From: Fomes fomentarius
Lineage: Eukaryota; Basidiomycota; Agaricomycetes; Polyporales; Polyporaceae
Assembly: GCA_022606135.1 (NCBI GenBank)
Contig: JABYQN010000005.1
Span: 1,364,001-1,428,000, forward strand
Direction of reading: 5' to 3'
Length of the DNA stretch: 64,000 nt
The notes beneath the pieces are model-generated. The model saw only the letters and a program-made list of their open reading frames with translations. It searched no databases and was not told the DNA's origin. Of the stretch, positions 25,729 to 36,636 are shown piece after piece. The translations under genes and the position numbers were made by a program. Each line of letters opens with the position of its first letter. The first letter of the stretch is position 1.

Positions 25729-26696
25729 ATGCCCTCCACTCAACCTAGTTACATTTGGTTCATCACTGGGTACGTGATTATTCTCTCGTAGTCCTGCCAT
25801 TGTTTCCCCTCTGACTATAAATTGCATAGAACTAATCGAGGAGTTGGACTCGAGCTGACGAGACAACTTCTCGAAGTGCCTTCCAATACCGTCATCGCAG
25901 CGTGCAGAAGCCCGTCAAAGGCTACCGCACTCCAAACACTCCAGCACTCGGCCAAGGGTACCCTGCACATCGTCGAGCTTGAGGTGACCGACCGCGAGTC
26001 CGTCCAAGCAGCTGAGGTCGAGGTCGCCCGACTTGTCGGCGACCGCGGCATTGACTATCTCATCAACAACGTCGGCGTCGTGCGTCCATCTGGTCCTCAT
26101 TATCCTGGTCCTCATGTCTGATCCGACGGTTTGGCAGAACCTAGTTCAAGAGGACCAAGCGTTCAGCATGGACATTGATATTCTGCAGCAGGTCTTCGCG
26201 ACCAACGTCGCTGGAACCGCCTCCGTCTCCCAAGTTTTCCTCCCTCTTGTGGAGAAGAGCACTAAGAAGACGATAGTCAATATTTCCAGTACCTATGGAA
26301 GTGTTAGCGCCGACTTCGGTCCCCTCCACGCTTCATATTCCATCTCGAAGAACGCGCTCAGCATGCTTGTACGTCGTGCTACTAATCCTTACCGTCGGAG
26401 TCATCTTGACAGAAACCTGATCTTATACGCAGACTTACAAGCAGGCGAAGGAACGTCCTGACCTTACCGTAGTAGCCATGTGCCCCGGGTGGCTCCAGAC
26501 TGGTTAGTGTACCGTTCCCTTCGCCGTTCAAATCCCACTAACCCATGGTTCATCCTCCAACGCAGACATGGGTGGACCAAACGCCATGAATCACGTCTCT
26601 GTTGGTGTCCATGGGGTAATCAAGACTGTCTTGTCCCTTGCCCCGGAAAACTCTGGGCAGTTCCGCAACCACGAGGGTGGATTTGTTGCATGGTGA
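25729..26696 (+). CDS. Short-chain dehydrogenase/reductase, C-factor/sniffer-like
   Basis: NAD(P)-dependent oxidoreductase of the classical SDR fold. Five exons run from ATG 25729. The nucleotide-binding motif TGTNRGVG is completed across intron 1 (WFITG joined to TNRGVGLELT). LEVTD and the NNVG motif (YLINNVGV) follow. The catalytic Ser lies in TIVNISSTYGSVS and the Tyr-x3-Lys pair in ASYSISKNALSML. CPGWLQTDMGG gives the typical PG motif after the active site. The protein ends ...NHEGGFVAW at a TGA at 26694-26696, about 240 residues. It lies 1.8 kb upstream of a UDP-glycosyltransferase on the same strand, so a joint role in modifying a small molecule is possible but unproven. Substrate unknown. 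Confidence 0.88.
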
Positions 26697-26858
26697 TCCT
26701 ACGATTCATGCCACGGGGCACCATCCAGTTGTTCAACACATATCATGTAATGATTGGATTGTTATAAGCAGTCCGTAACATCTACAAGTTCAAGTTCATC
26801 ATTGTCGGCAGATTTCACGGCGCAACTAGCGACTAGTATTTTGCCATACTGCTACTCA

Positions 26859-26948
26859 CTGGAGGCGTTGCGGAAGAGGGTAATAACGGAGTGGGAGGAT
26901 GGCGGCGCGTCCAAGAGGGATGTCCTGGCCTTCCTGGATAGTGTGTAG
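26859..26948 (+). pseudogene. Orphan C-terminal fragment of a UDP-glycosyltransferase
   Basis: The 29 codons ending at TAG 26946-26948 (LEALRKRV-TEWEDGG-SKRDV-AFLDS) match the last 29 residues of the intact UGT downstream (LEELRKKV-TEWEDGG-SKRDV-AFLDS, ending 30623), including the final codon position before the stop. They differ at only six residues. No upstream UGT motif (PSPG box, GGHNG) is visible before it. The preceding sequence belongs to the SDR gene and its 3' flank. It is a relic of a tandem copy that lost everything but its tail, or a segmental duplication. Confidence 0.85.
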
Positions 26949-28398
26949 TAGACGACTCCATCACGTCGACTAATGCGTGTGGTCTCGCTCAGCTGAATGT
27001 GCGTCTTGAACAGCAATGATATTTGCTGCCAGTGCTCGGACTGTGTGCAAGTTGAAGTTGGAATTCATGGCGGGCGTGGTCACCGCTCAAGTTGCGAATA
27101 CTGAGAGAGGTTGCCTTGGCCAGGCTTGGAGAATGGAGACGCAGCCTCCCTCGTTAGTAGACGGCGGAGATGTTAGCATCTTGCCATCACACACTAGCAC
27201 CTTGGCTAACGCTGGTCAACCGGTCACTGGTTAACCCTGTCCGCTCCGACACCGGGGGCGTCGACCGATGTAACATGCTGTTAGTGTTACATCCTGATCA
27301 CGATCGATGGTCAAATGAAACCAGTGCTTGTCAAATCGTTTCATTGAAAGTACATCTACAATGTGACCGAATTCCATGTTACATCTTAATCAGAGGTAGT
27401 ATTTGAGATGCCTCTAGTGTGGTCAGCGCTCAGCATGGGACTGACTACATACAGTGTAATGGTCTGCGCCGCAGGACGGACATTTGGATCTTGATTGAAA
27501 TTCGTTTGGAATGTAACAGCTCGCTATACAAGTCGAAGCCCCTGGTGCGCGTCGAGATGCCTCGCCGTATATACCAGAAGTTACTTGCCATGTTTCTTGC
27601 ACAGCGTGTATCCCCAGATATCAAGGACAAAGTCGGCATCTTTGTAGCAGCATACGTGTCACAAAACCGAACAAAGGCCACAGGTAGGCTGTCCCAAACA
27701 TATCATGCATGTTGTCAGGTGCCTTGACATTTCGGGATGCACGCCTTGTTGGCGCCGAATCTCTTGGCAAAACAGTCGTCTTGTGCCGGTCACTCGGCGT
27801 CCTCCGAGTCGGTCATACTTGCAGTACTTCTTCCTAACATTGACAAGTGAGTTCAAGACGACCACCTACAACTCATTAGGCCTCCTTTCATCCGAGAGTC
27901 TATTAGATCATGATCGAAGGCTTCGGAGCGCCAAGGCTCATAGCGCTCATGAGTCGATGTTTCAAATTCGTCCACACGGCACATTGTACACGTATCTGAC
28001 CGGCTTATTCTCCCTCATCATCACGTACTTGGTCGGTCTACAGCAAACTGTCAGCGGCAAGCTCTGGGTGAATCCGGCAAAACCATAATGTAGATGACTT
28101 GGTGGGAAGATCATCCGGTCTCTATGTATAAGCTGCGCAGAAAGAAGCAGGTTGGTATGATAAGAACTCTCACAGCCGTCGCAGATTTGTAACTATATGT
28201 TCCGCGGATAGGGCCGTGGCAAGACGGAAGCAGAGCAGAAAAGAATATCATACCCAGCGGGCCTTGGCTAGATGACGACGCTGAAGGGGCTGCGTGTATG
28301 CATGGCGGCCAATCTACGAGAAACCGGGCATCGCCCGGACTGATTCGTGTTGCAACGTCGTGCTATTAGGTACGTATTGCCGTGAGCCCCGAAGTACG
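26949..28398. other. Intergenic region with a cluster of short inverted repeats
   Basis: About 1.4 kb between the UGT relic and the UGT promoter. No gene recognised; small frames such as 27705-28088 have no known motif. Short palindromic units occur at 27267-27385 (separate entry). Confidence 0.45.
27267..27385. repeat. Perfect 11-bp inverted repeat around nested palindromes
   Basis: GATGTAACATG at 27267-27277 is the exact reverse complement of CATGTTACATC at 27375-27385. A further TGTTACATC copy lies just inside the left arm, and the interior holds an ATGAAAC/GTTTCAT pair. It could be the edges of a small degenerate element or a regulatory palindrome cluster. No target-site duplication is obvious. 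Confidence 0.4.
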
Positions 28399-28405
28399 TA
28401 TATAA
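28399..28405 (+). promoter_or_regulatory. Probable TATA box of the UDP-glycosyltransferase gene
   Basis: TATATAA lies about 70 bp upstream of the ATG at 28476. Placement fits a TATA-type core promoter, often seen on inducible fungal genes. Confidence 0.45.
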
Positions 28406-28475
28406 TGCTCAGCCTGAGAGGCCAGGTAGCCTTCCGACCATTGCCAGCACCATATCCTAACTTCTCATCCTCGTG

Positions 28476-30623
28476 ATGGCCTTCCCCCCCACTGAGAAAC
28501 ATATCGTTTGCCTTGCGACTCAGGCGTGGGGTGCGTTGTCTACATCGGAAGTCTGTTCAGGACCTGATACTGACTTCATGGGAAACATAGGTCACGTACG
28601 GCCTCTGATCCACCTCTCCGCACGAATTGTCAAACTTCGCTCCATCACAGTGACATTCGTCACTACTAATGCTTTCTACGAGCGCGCAAAGACCGAGCTC
28701 ACGCGCAGTTTTGAGGATGAGGAGAGCGCGAAGCGTGTCAGGTAGCACTCTTTGCAGTGCGATATCAACGTCCCAATCACAGCTAATTAGACTGCGGAAC
28801 AGGATTATATCATCGGGGGATGTTGCATTCCTCAGGTCCGACGAGTCAGATCAGTACTTCGAAACCCTCTGGAAAATCTTGGTAGAAGAAGGCGAGCCCG
28901 TATGCGCGCAAAGCAAGATACGCTACCCATCACTCCCTAAGCCAAAGGCAGTGATCATAGACGTGAGTAAGAATTCGCTTGCTAATAATAACGTACTCTA
29001 ATATTCACCTCCGTGGTTGTTCTAGTTCTTCGCCATCAAACCTTTCTATGATATCAAGGCTATTAGCGGAGATAGCGTCAAGCTGTATAGCTGGGTACCC
29101 GGTCTGGCGTACTGTATCTTCTACCTCTTTGGACCAGAAAGCCTTGGCGGGAAGGGGAACATCCGGGTCAAGGCTGAGGAGAAGGCTCGCCTTACTGGCA
29201 AACCATACGATGAGATAGCGCAGGCGGTATGTGAACCAGACTTTATTGCTTCAACATTCGAGCATTGACTCGTACTGCGTTGCAGTTGACCTTTGAGCCT
29301 GTTGGCGAGGTTGTTCGCATTGCCGGTATGTCGCCGATGTACGATCATGAGTATTATCCTCAGCAGGTGAGTATCACTCGCTTAGACTGGATGCCAAGCA
29401 TCATGCTGAGAGCACAACGCTAGCTTCAGCTACCTGGAGAAGTCGGCACTAGTATTTTCCCTCGTGTATACGAGTAGGTGCCGGCCTACGCTTTCAATCG
29501 AGATGCGTACAGTGTACTTATGGTTGAGCAGGACACTAGAGAAGGCGGATGGCTTGTTGCTCTTCACGCCAACATCATACGAGCCAGAGGCGGTCAAATC
29601 CGCGAGGAGCTGGTTTGGCGAAACTGGTCGTCAGGTGTATGCGGTCGGACCCCTCCTGCCCGCCGCATCGAAGGCTACCGCGCAAGCAAACGAGAAAAAG
29701 CTTTCGGCTGAGGCAACGGAGATCATCGCGTTCCTGGACGAGACACTGAAGACCTCCGGCGAAAAATCACTCGTCTATGTAAGTCTATGCATGAGGTATG
29801 ACTGGCGGTCATTGCTCATGTATCGTGCGTGGGATAGATCTCCTTTGGATCCGTCTTCTGGCCCGCGCAGGCACCTGGGAACCTGTGGGCGGTGCTCGAT
29901 GTGCTGATCGAGCGCAACCACCCCTTCGTGAGAATCCCTTCGATCCTCAACCATGGCTCAACTTGAACTTGACTGATAATCTCATAGATCCTAAGCCATG
30001 CAGCACCATTCGCTCGGATTCCAGATAAGATCAGGAAGAAAGTGAAAGCGTATGGAAAGGGCGTGTTGTCGCCCTGGACGCCTCAGCAACTCATTCTAGA
30101 CCATCCTGTGAGTCTTGCAGTGCAGATATGTTGCCTTATGCCTTGACAGAACGCTGATTGCGTCAATAGGCCACCGGATGGTTCATAGCTCATGGTGGAC
30201 ACAATGGAGTCACGGAGGCGATCTCAGCAGGAGTACCTCAGTGCGTACTTACCCTCAACGCAACCTAAGACAGCGCCCGTCTCACAATACTTACAATCGC
30301 CTTCAAACAGGATTATCTGGCCCTTCACCGGCGATCAACCGCTCAACGCCGTCCACATTACGGATAACCTCCAGATCGGGTACGAGCTGCTCGAGGTCCG
30401 GACTGGGCCCGGGCTGAAGCCAATCTATCGCACTGGGTACACCCCCAAGGGTACAATCGAGGCAATACAAGCGGAAGTGCGCGAAGTCCTTGCGAAGGCT
30501 TTCGGTGAGGACGGTGCCAAGAAGCGGGCGAGATTGGAGGAACTACGGAAGAAAGTGACGACGGAGTGGGAGGACGGTGGCTCGTCCAAGAGGGATGTGA
30601 GCGCGTTCTTGGACAGCCTGTGA
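28476..30623 (+). CDS. UDP-glycosyltransferase (GT1 family)
   Basis: Transfers a sugar from a UDP-sugar to a small lipophilic acceptor. ATG 28476 opens AFPPTEKHIVCLATQAWG, spliced to HVRPLIHLSARIV, the usual GT1 N-terminal loop GH-x-RP. Several short introns join the acceptor domain (LYSWVPGLAYCIFYL, KADGLLLFTPTSYEPEAV, VYAVGPLLPAA) to the donor domain: VYISFGSVFWP, WTPQQLILDHPATGWFIAHG, GHNGVTEAISAGVP and IIWPFTGDQPLNA, a clear PSPG-like nucleotide-sugar box with the catalytically placed HGG and DQ. The protein ends KRDVSAFLDSL. About 530 residues, no internal stop once introns are removed. The tail is duplicated as a relic at 26859-26948. Acceptor unknown; fungal members act in detoxification or glycolipid and metabolite glycosylation. 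Confidence 0.9.
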
Positions 30624-30962
30624 GGCCATATACTGTCCAAATGTGTTTGCGTGTCTTCGTTTTCGGGGGGCCCTGAAAGTTTACTGTTGTTACATTCATC
30701 ATAAGTAGGCAATGCACAGAGCATGCCATATATAGAGACCAGATATATCAGCTAGTATATGAGTTTGAACTATACATGTTGTCCAAGGTGAAGTATTAGG
30801 CACTATGGGCCCCGGGCCGAGTCGAGCGGAATTCCCTTATATGGTGACATAAGACACACTCAAGCACGTGACGGTGCACCCTACACTAGCAATTCACTGT
30901 TTAGTTTCAGTTCGTCCTCGACTGTCCTACCATCTACGTACCGCCCATCTTGATCCCAGGCT
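30624..30962. other. Short intergenic stretch upstream of RPB3
   Basis: About 340 bp between two plus-strand genes. Several TATA-like strings (TATATAGAG near 30729, TTATATGG near 30836) are visible but none is clearly placed. No gene seen. Confidence 0.4.
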
Positions 30963-32565
30963 ATGCAAACTTCAGGCGACTCAGAACCTATTGTGCGGAT
31001 ACGAGAACTCAAAAAGAACTCTGTCAACTTTGTACTTCAAAATGTCGACCTTGCGTTCGTACAACCAATTCTGCTCTGTTAGACCCATGCTCATGGTCCT
31101 GCGCCTGTAGGTTCGCAAACTCTTTCAGGAGAGTCATGATGGCGGACATTCCCACCGTCGGTGAGTAGAGCATAGTATACTAGTAGAATCCCAACCATTA
31201 TGTTTACGGAGCAACGGTGGTCGCGTTTCCCGTAGCCATCGACATGGTCGAAATTGAAGTCAACACGACTGTCCTCCCGGACGAATTTATTGCACATCGA
31301 CTGGGTATGATTCCATTAGTGAGTACGGCATGCGACGAGGCCATGCGGTATACAAGGGTGAGTGCTTGGTCCCGTTCCCATACATGATGTGCCGACTTTG
31401 CCTGCAAGGACTGTACTTGCGACGTCCGGTGTCAGTACTGCGCTATCGAGCTGCACCTGAACGTATCATGTCAAGAGGCGGGTCGTACAATGCATGTTAC
31501 AAGTAACATGCTCGAGGTTGTCCCCACAAGCAAACCCGGTGCGTACGGGTCATTCGAGGTGGATGAGGGTGGCGAGGAGCTTGCGAAGCGTGTGGAGAAT
31601 TTTGGCCATCCAATTGGGAAAGGTTCGTCCCCATGCTCCCTCATTGTGCCCCGCTGCCATAGAAATGTCCTGGCGGTGAAGCAGACGATCCGGACGTACC
31701 CCCAATCCTCATTTGCAAGATTCGGAAGGGTCAGGAGCTCAAGGTGCGCTGTATAGCGAAGAAGGTTCGTCAATGCGTAGCTCCTCTATATCCCCCATTC
31801 ACACGTCGTCTCAGGGCATCGCAAAAGAGCACGCAAAGTGGTCACCATGCGCGGCCATGGCATTCGAGTACGACCCGCATAACAAGCTCCGGCACACGTC
31901 CTACTGGTACGAGTACGACGCGCGAGCTGAGTGGCCACTCAGCGAAAACGCGCAGGAGGAGGAGCCGCCTCGAGATGATGTACCGTTTGACTACAATGCG
32001 AAGCCGAACAAATTCTACATGGAGGTTGAGACGGACGGTAGTCTTGGTGCACAGGAGGTCGTTCAAAAGGTGCGTGGTTCTGTCTCTGTCCTGATTCCGC
32101 CACATCACTATCTCTATCCTTTCGCAACCACCTGCCTCTTCCTTGGAGTTCAAACTGAAACGTTCATCGCCTGCAGGGTTTGCAAGAGCTCCAAACAAAA
32201 CTTGCTAACCTCATCCTTGGTCTCAAGCCCGAACCAGCAGAGAACGACGCCTTCCAAGGCGGGGGCGGCGGGCTCGGCGGCCCCCAAACGCTGCCGAACC
32301 TCCTGCTGCAGGAGGCTGGGGCGGGCCACCAGCAACATCAAACTGGAGTCCACCACGAGCTGGGGCTGCCGGGAATACCTGGAGTCCCACTCGCCCAGCA
32401 GCCGGTGGTGCGGCGTCTACTGGCGGGGGCGGATGGGGCAGTCCTGTTGTGGGAGGTTGGGGTCAGTCTGCTGCTGGAGGGAGCGGAAGCACGGGTGGAT
32501 GGGGCAGCCCGGCTAATGCGGGCTGGGGAAGCCCCTCTCAGCAAGCGAATGGCTGGAATGTCTAG
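30963..32565 (+). CDS. RPB3: RNA polymerase II subunit RPB3, with an apparent frame break in the tail
   Basis: Alpha-like core subunit of RNA polymerase II, pairing with RPB11 in the nucleus. ATG 30963 starts [19 protein letters not shown], then [20 protein letters not shown], the conserved alpha motif. [20 protein letters not shown] follows, then the zinc site [10 protein letters not shown] and [14 protein letters not shown]. The conserved part ends [16 protein letters not shown]. The tail is odd. The reading frame from this core runs into an implausible Leu/Gln/Val sequence, whereas a frame shifted by one base reads Gly/Trp/Ser/Pro repeats ([20 protein letters not shown]) to a stop at 32565, a tail type I expect for basidiomycete RPB3. 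The change needs one missing base in the C-run at 32281-32285 or nearby G-run, or a poor-donor intron at 32220-32311. Confidence 0.92.
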
Positions 32566-32986
32566 GTTTGTGTGTGGGCTGTATTCTATCTCATAGTGTA
32601 ATCTTTGTGTTGCCGCTCCCATGCTGTCTCATTATGATGCTGAACATCATATAACTTCACAGGACCGGGGATATGCACTGCAGTCCCCAACTGATACTCC
32701 AACGGACGTTTGTCATAGAATATAGTCATAAACACGACGACAACGTCCATGCCTTGCAAGAACAATCTGTCCTTCAGAAATATGCAGATACCAAACGTCA
32801 CAACGCAACTATATGAGCAGAGAGTCCTATCGTGGATTACCGTGCACGTGCAATCAGTATGTAAGTCCGAATCTGAGACTGATGGGAAGGCAACCCCATC
32901 GCGAGGTGAGTACAGTTATGCTACAGAGATCTATCAGTATTGTCACCTATATACTTGGGCTGCCCCAGGTTCTTGTGTCGTAAACT
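32566..32986. other. Convergent 3' region of RPB3 and the MscS channel gene
   Basis: About 420 bp between convergent stops. AT-rich, no gene recognised. It holds both 3' UTRs. Confidence 0.45.
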
Positions 32987-35900
32987 TCAGATGTTATGTT
33001 GCGTGCGGTCAGCGCGCGGCGTCGTGAGCTCGATCTCCTCCAATGGCATCTGGGACGGTGAAGTCGCTCTTGCCCCCGGGGTCGGCATCGTCACAGCAGT
33101 GGGCATAGGAGGTGCATCAGAATTCGACATGGTCGGGAGCGGGCCAGGCCGCATGCCCGATGGTGTCTGGCGCGGACCAGTCATGTAGAGCTATGCAGTG
33201 ATTGGGGAAGGAAGGAGGGGGCAAACATCAGCGTCTCCTCACGGTAGAAACGTTTGGGGGTTGCTTTTACCTGGTCTCGCTCGCCAAATACGTCCTGCGA
33301 GTCGTCGACTGTTACGTGGGCAGGCCCGGCGAGTCAGTTCGTGTCACATGTCACATCTCGGAGAAGGACCGGCAGGAATGCTGCGAAGGCAGCGGGCACG
33401 TACCGATCGCCGAGTTTTGGTCCGCGAACGTCCAGTCCGACTTGGGAATATGCAGTTCCGACATCGAGCTGCCACTCGTAGGTTGTCGTTTGGCAGCATC
33501 TCGTTCCTCACGACGAACTTCGTCGTATGGCACGAGGGTGTATTTCGTCGGGCCCGATTGGACGTTGGGGTTACCGCCAGGACCGTAAATTTTGACCTTC
33601 TCCATGGACGCCTTGAGAGCACAGATCCATTTGTTGCGACGCTGGGCTTTCAGAGTGCCGTGCTGCCAGTTGCTCTTGTACTTGATGTCCGAACGCAGTG
33701 TCATCTTCTCCTGCCCAGGCATATCTGGATGCCAGCTCAGCAGACGGAACGTCGCGAACGAGACAGTCATAGATAGCGCTCACCGATAACATAGACATCG
33801 AAGATAGGCTGGTAATCACGACGTTCGACCTTGAGGAAGGAGAGCATGAGATCGCGCAGACGCTCGATCTGCTCGAACGAAGTGCTGTAAGCCTGCAAGC
33901 GATATACGTGAGTCGGATTCCGCGTGCTCTTCCCCCATACTGAGGCTACGTACGACATCGAACTCGAACGGCTCAGACATCTGAGGGCTACGCCGGATGT
34001 TGTGAATGAACTGGTGCCGCGCTGCGTTAAGCAAATCGCGCGAACCCGAGGGGAACTCCAGGACGACTCACCATTCCGTTCAGCACAGTGTTCGGCGCCT
34101 GTACTAGACACGCATTGCCATCCAAGAAGACCGTGCTGAGTAGCCGAATTTCCTTCACCGTGAACGTGTCCTTGCCAACCGTTACTCGGTCGCCGACATC
34201 GTACGGGTGCTTGATGAACAGGAAGATGATACTCGTGAGCACCTCGGAGAGACTGCCGCCGATAAGCCAACTGAGACCTGTATAGAGGGGTAATGCTTAG
34301 CTGCATGTAATCGACATCAAGCGAGTGTACGCACCAAGAACAAGTGTTCCAGCGCTGGCCACGAGCGTGGCAACTTGAGCTTCCTGAATATATGCTCAGG
34401 ACCCGGCAACAGAAAGGCTGATGGTAACGTACCAAGGAGACAGCGAAGATGAGAATGATGATGATGAAGTATACGGACATGAAGATATTGTCCAGCCGAC
34501 CCACCGCACTGTCCAGATCGCGCATCGAGTGCTCGATTGATAGTTGTTCGCGATGAATCTCCCTGTAAAGACAGCAGTGTCACAATCACCACATCTCCCG
34601 GGCGAGCACAGGAGTCCTGGAGCACTCACATGCAAGCCATCTCGATCTCGTCGCGGTTTACATCGCCGTTCATGTCCTTGTCCAAGATTGTAAAAGCGTG
34701 ATCTGCCTCTTCATGGGTGGGGAAGAAGCGTGCAATGTCTCCCACCTGGAGATAGTCGACACCTGATCGTACGAACGAGTAGAACAAGCGGCGCGCGAGC
34801 AACCTTGACTTATTCGCGGACTCGAGGGCTGTCTTGACCATGGCTTGCGGGGAGTTCGGTTGGAGTACAGAGCTGCAGTGTGATGTTGATATTCCATCCG
34901 ACGTCAACAAAGCGAACGTTGATATACGTACGTCCCAGCGATTTCAGAGGCGACATTACCCAGAACAGTCGTGGTCGTCGTAGCTGCACTGCGCACACCC
35001 TTGAGAGCCTTCTTGAACAGCCGTTGGGGATTCATGACTGTCTTCCGCTTCGCATCAGCTGGGCCGTCGCGGAGAGTATCTGCGCGCCCAGGTATGTCCG
35101 TTGAGTGCGTGTATAGAGTGACCAGGACCCTCACAGCGAACTTCTGGTCCGCGATACGCTCTACATGCAAAGAGTCAAGGGAGATTAGGAAAGATATGAC
35201 GATAGTGATCCGTACCTGCATACGACCGTTCGTGAAATTTGCCTGCGATCCATTGTATCGAGATCTTCTCGAAGAAGAGGACGGCCGCCGACAGCATGAG
35301 AGCGAACAGGAGCTTCGCCATCGTGTCGGTCGTTTTCTGAGAAGATTGGTTGTCCGTTTGCTGCCTGCCATCGATGAGGGGGTGGAATGAGACGAAGATG
35401 GTGAGGCTCCACGCGAAGAATGCTCCATAACTAGGAAGGTCAAGTTGATTAGCACTCATCGCGCCAACGGGAAGGGGTTATGACCCTACCGGTGTAGCAC
35501 ATCTAACCAATCTATATACTTTCTTGCGGCGACGATCACGACTCCTATTGAATTGCGCAATACATGGGGCAGAACCATGCTGTGTCCATTATCCATATGG
35601 TTAGTTGACTGTTGATATCGACACTCGCCGCACTGACCTTGTTGCCAGAGCACCCCACCATCCTATGAGGTCCAGAGCTTCAGTCTCAGGGATCGGAGAT
35701 CGCAAACCACTTGACGTACCAACCCATACAACCGTAAGCCATATGCTCCAGTACAGGAGTGGCACTCCGTATACCTACAACGTCCATCAGCCCGACCTAC
35801 GGACTACTTACTTCCGGAACGAATTGTATAGCTCACCTTAGCGTTAGGAAACCTGGTGAACTGAAGGATAGCCGGTATCCACAGAATGGCGACAATTGGG

Positions 35901-36636
35901 AGGATGAAAATCGTCCATCGGGTGACGATGGAAACATTCAGCAGGTAGTGGTAGAACTTCGCAAGCTAACAAAGGGAGTATGGTTAGCATAGAGCATGCT
36001 AGCAGCCCCGTAACCCACTCCGAAGCCATCCTCTTCTCATGCCATCCAACACAGCGTCCATCTCGTCTCAGACTTCGACCACGTCATGACCAACGTTCCA
36101 ACAACACGTACCTTATTCTTGGGCACGTCTCCCTCCGCAAAAGCCAGATGCGACTCGCTCGCGTTCCGCGAATCAAACTGCTCGTACCCATTGCGCACGC
36201 CCGCAAGCAGATCCCAGCTCCCATTCCTGGTGTTTCCTTTCGCTACCCCAGAGGCGAAGTCCCCACTTTCCCCCGAACCCGGGCTCGACATCGGCACAGA
36301 CCTTGCCCCTCGCCTCCCTCCTGCCGTCCCCGAGTTCAGCGGATAGGTCTGCGCGCGCTCCTCGTCGTACTGGCGGAACGAACGCGCCAGCGGGTCCGAG
36401 TCTTCCGACATGTGTCCTTGGGGCCCTCCAGAAAAGTGTACAGCAGTAGATGCACCAGCGGACTGGGACAAGAGAGGTCTTGTCTGAAATTGCGCCTGCG
36501 CGTGGGGCGGGTAGACGGGAGAGTCGGGGCTGTTGCCGTCGTTGAACGGCGAGTTGCTGGAAAACGAGTCGTCGCGGTCGTGCGTCGACGCACCGTACGA
36601 GGGGCGAGAGCCTGAACCTTGGTGGGCACCGGACAT
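32987..36636 (-). CDS. MscS-family mechanosensitive channel with EF-hand
   Basis: Resembles fission-yeast Msy1/Msy2, ER-type mechanosensitive channels that tune Ca2+ during hypo-osmotic shock. ATG 36636 opens a Ser/Gly/Pro-rich cytosolic N-terminus of about 190 residues. Successive exons then give several membrane helices (RWTIFILPIVAILWIPAIL, WGAFFAWSLTIFVSFHPLI, MAKLLFALMLSAAVLFFEK). A canonical EF-hand loop DKDMNGDVNRDE follows, with acidic or Asn ligands at positions 1, 3, 5, 7, 9 and 12. The next helix is MSVYFIIIILIFAVSL. The MscS pore and beta domain read LVLGLSWLIGGSLSEVL and HPYDVGDRVTVGKDTFTVKE...FLDGNACLVQAPNTVLNG. The C-terminus ends in Pro/Thr/Met-rich sequence at a stop near 32987. 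More than eight introns. About 1,000 residues. Domain order is fully consistent with the fungal family. Confidence 0.9.

Noticed and set aside
26511..26574. tRNA-like CGTTCAAATCCC string
   Set aside because: It lies in an SDR intron bounded by proper GT/AG sites, and no cloverleaf or acceptor stem can be drawn.
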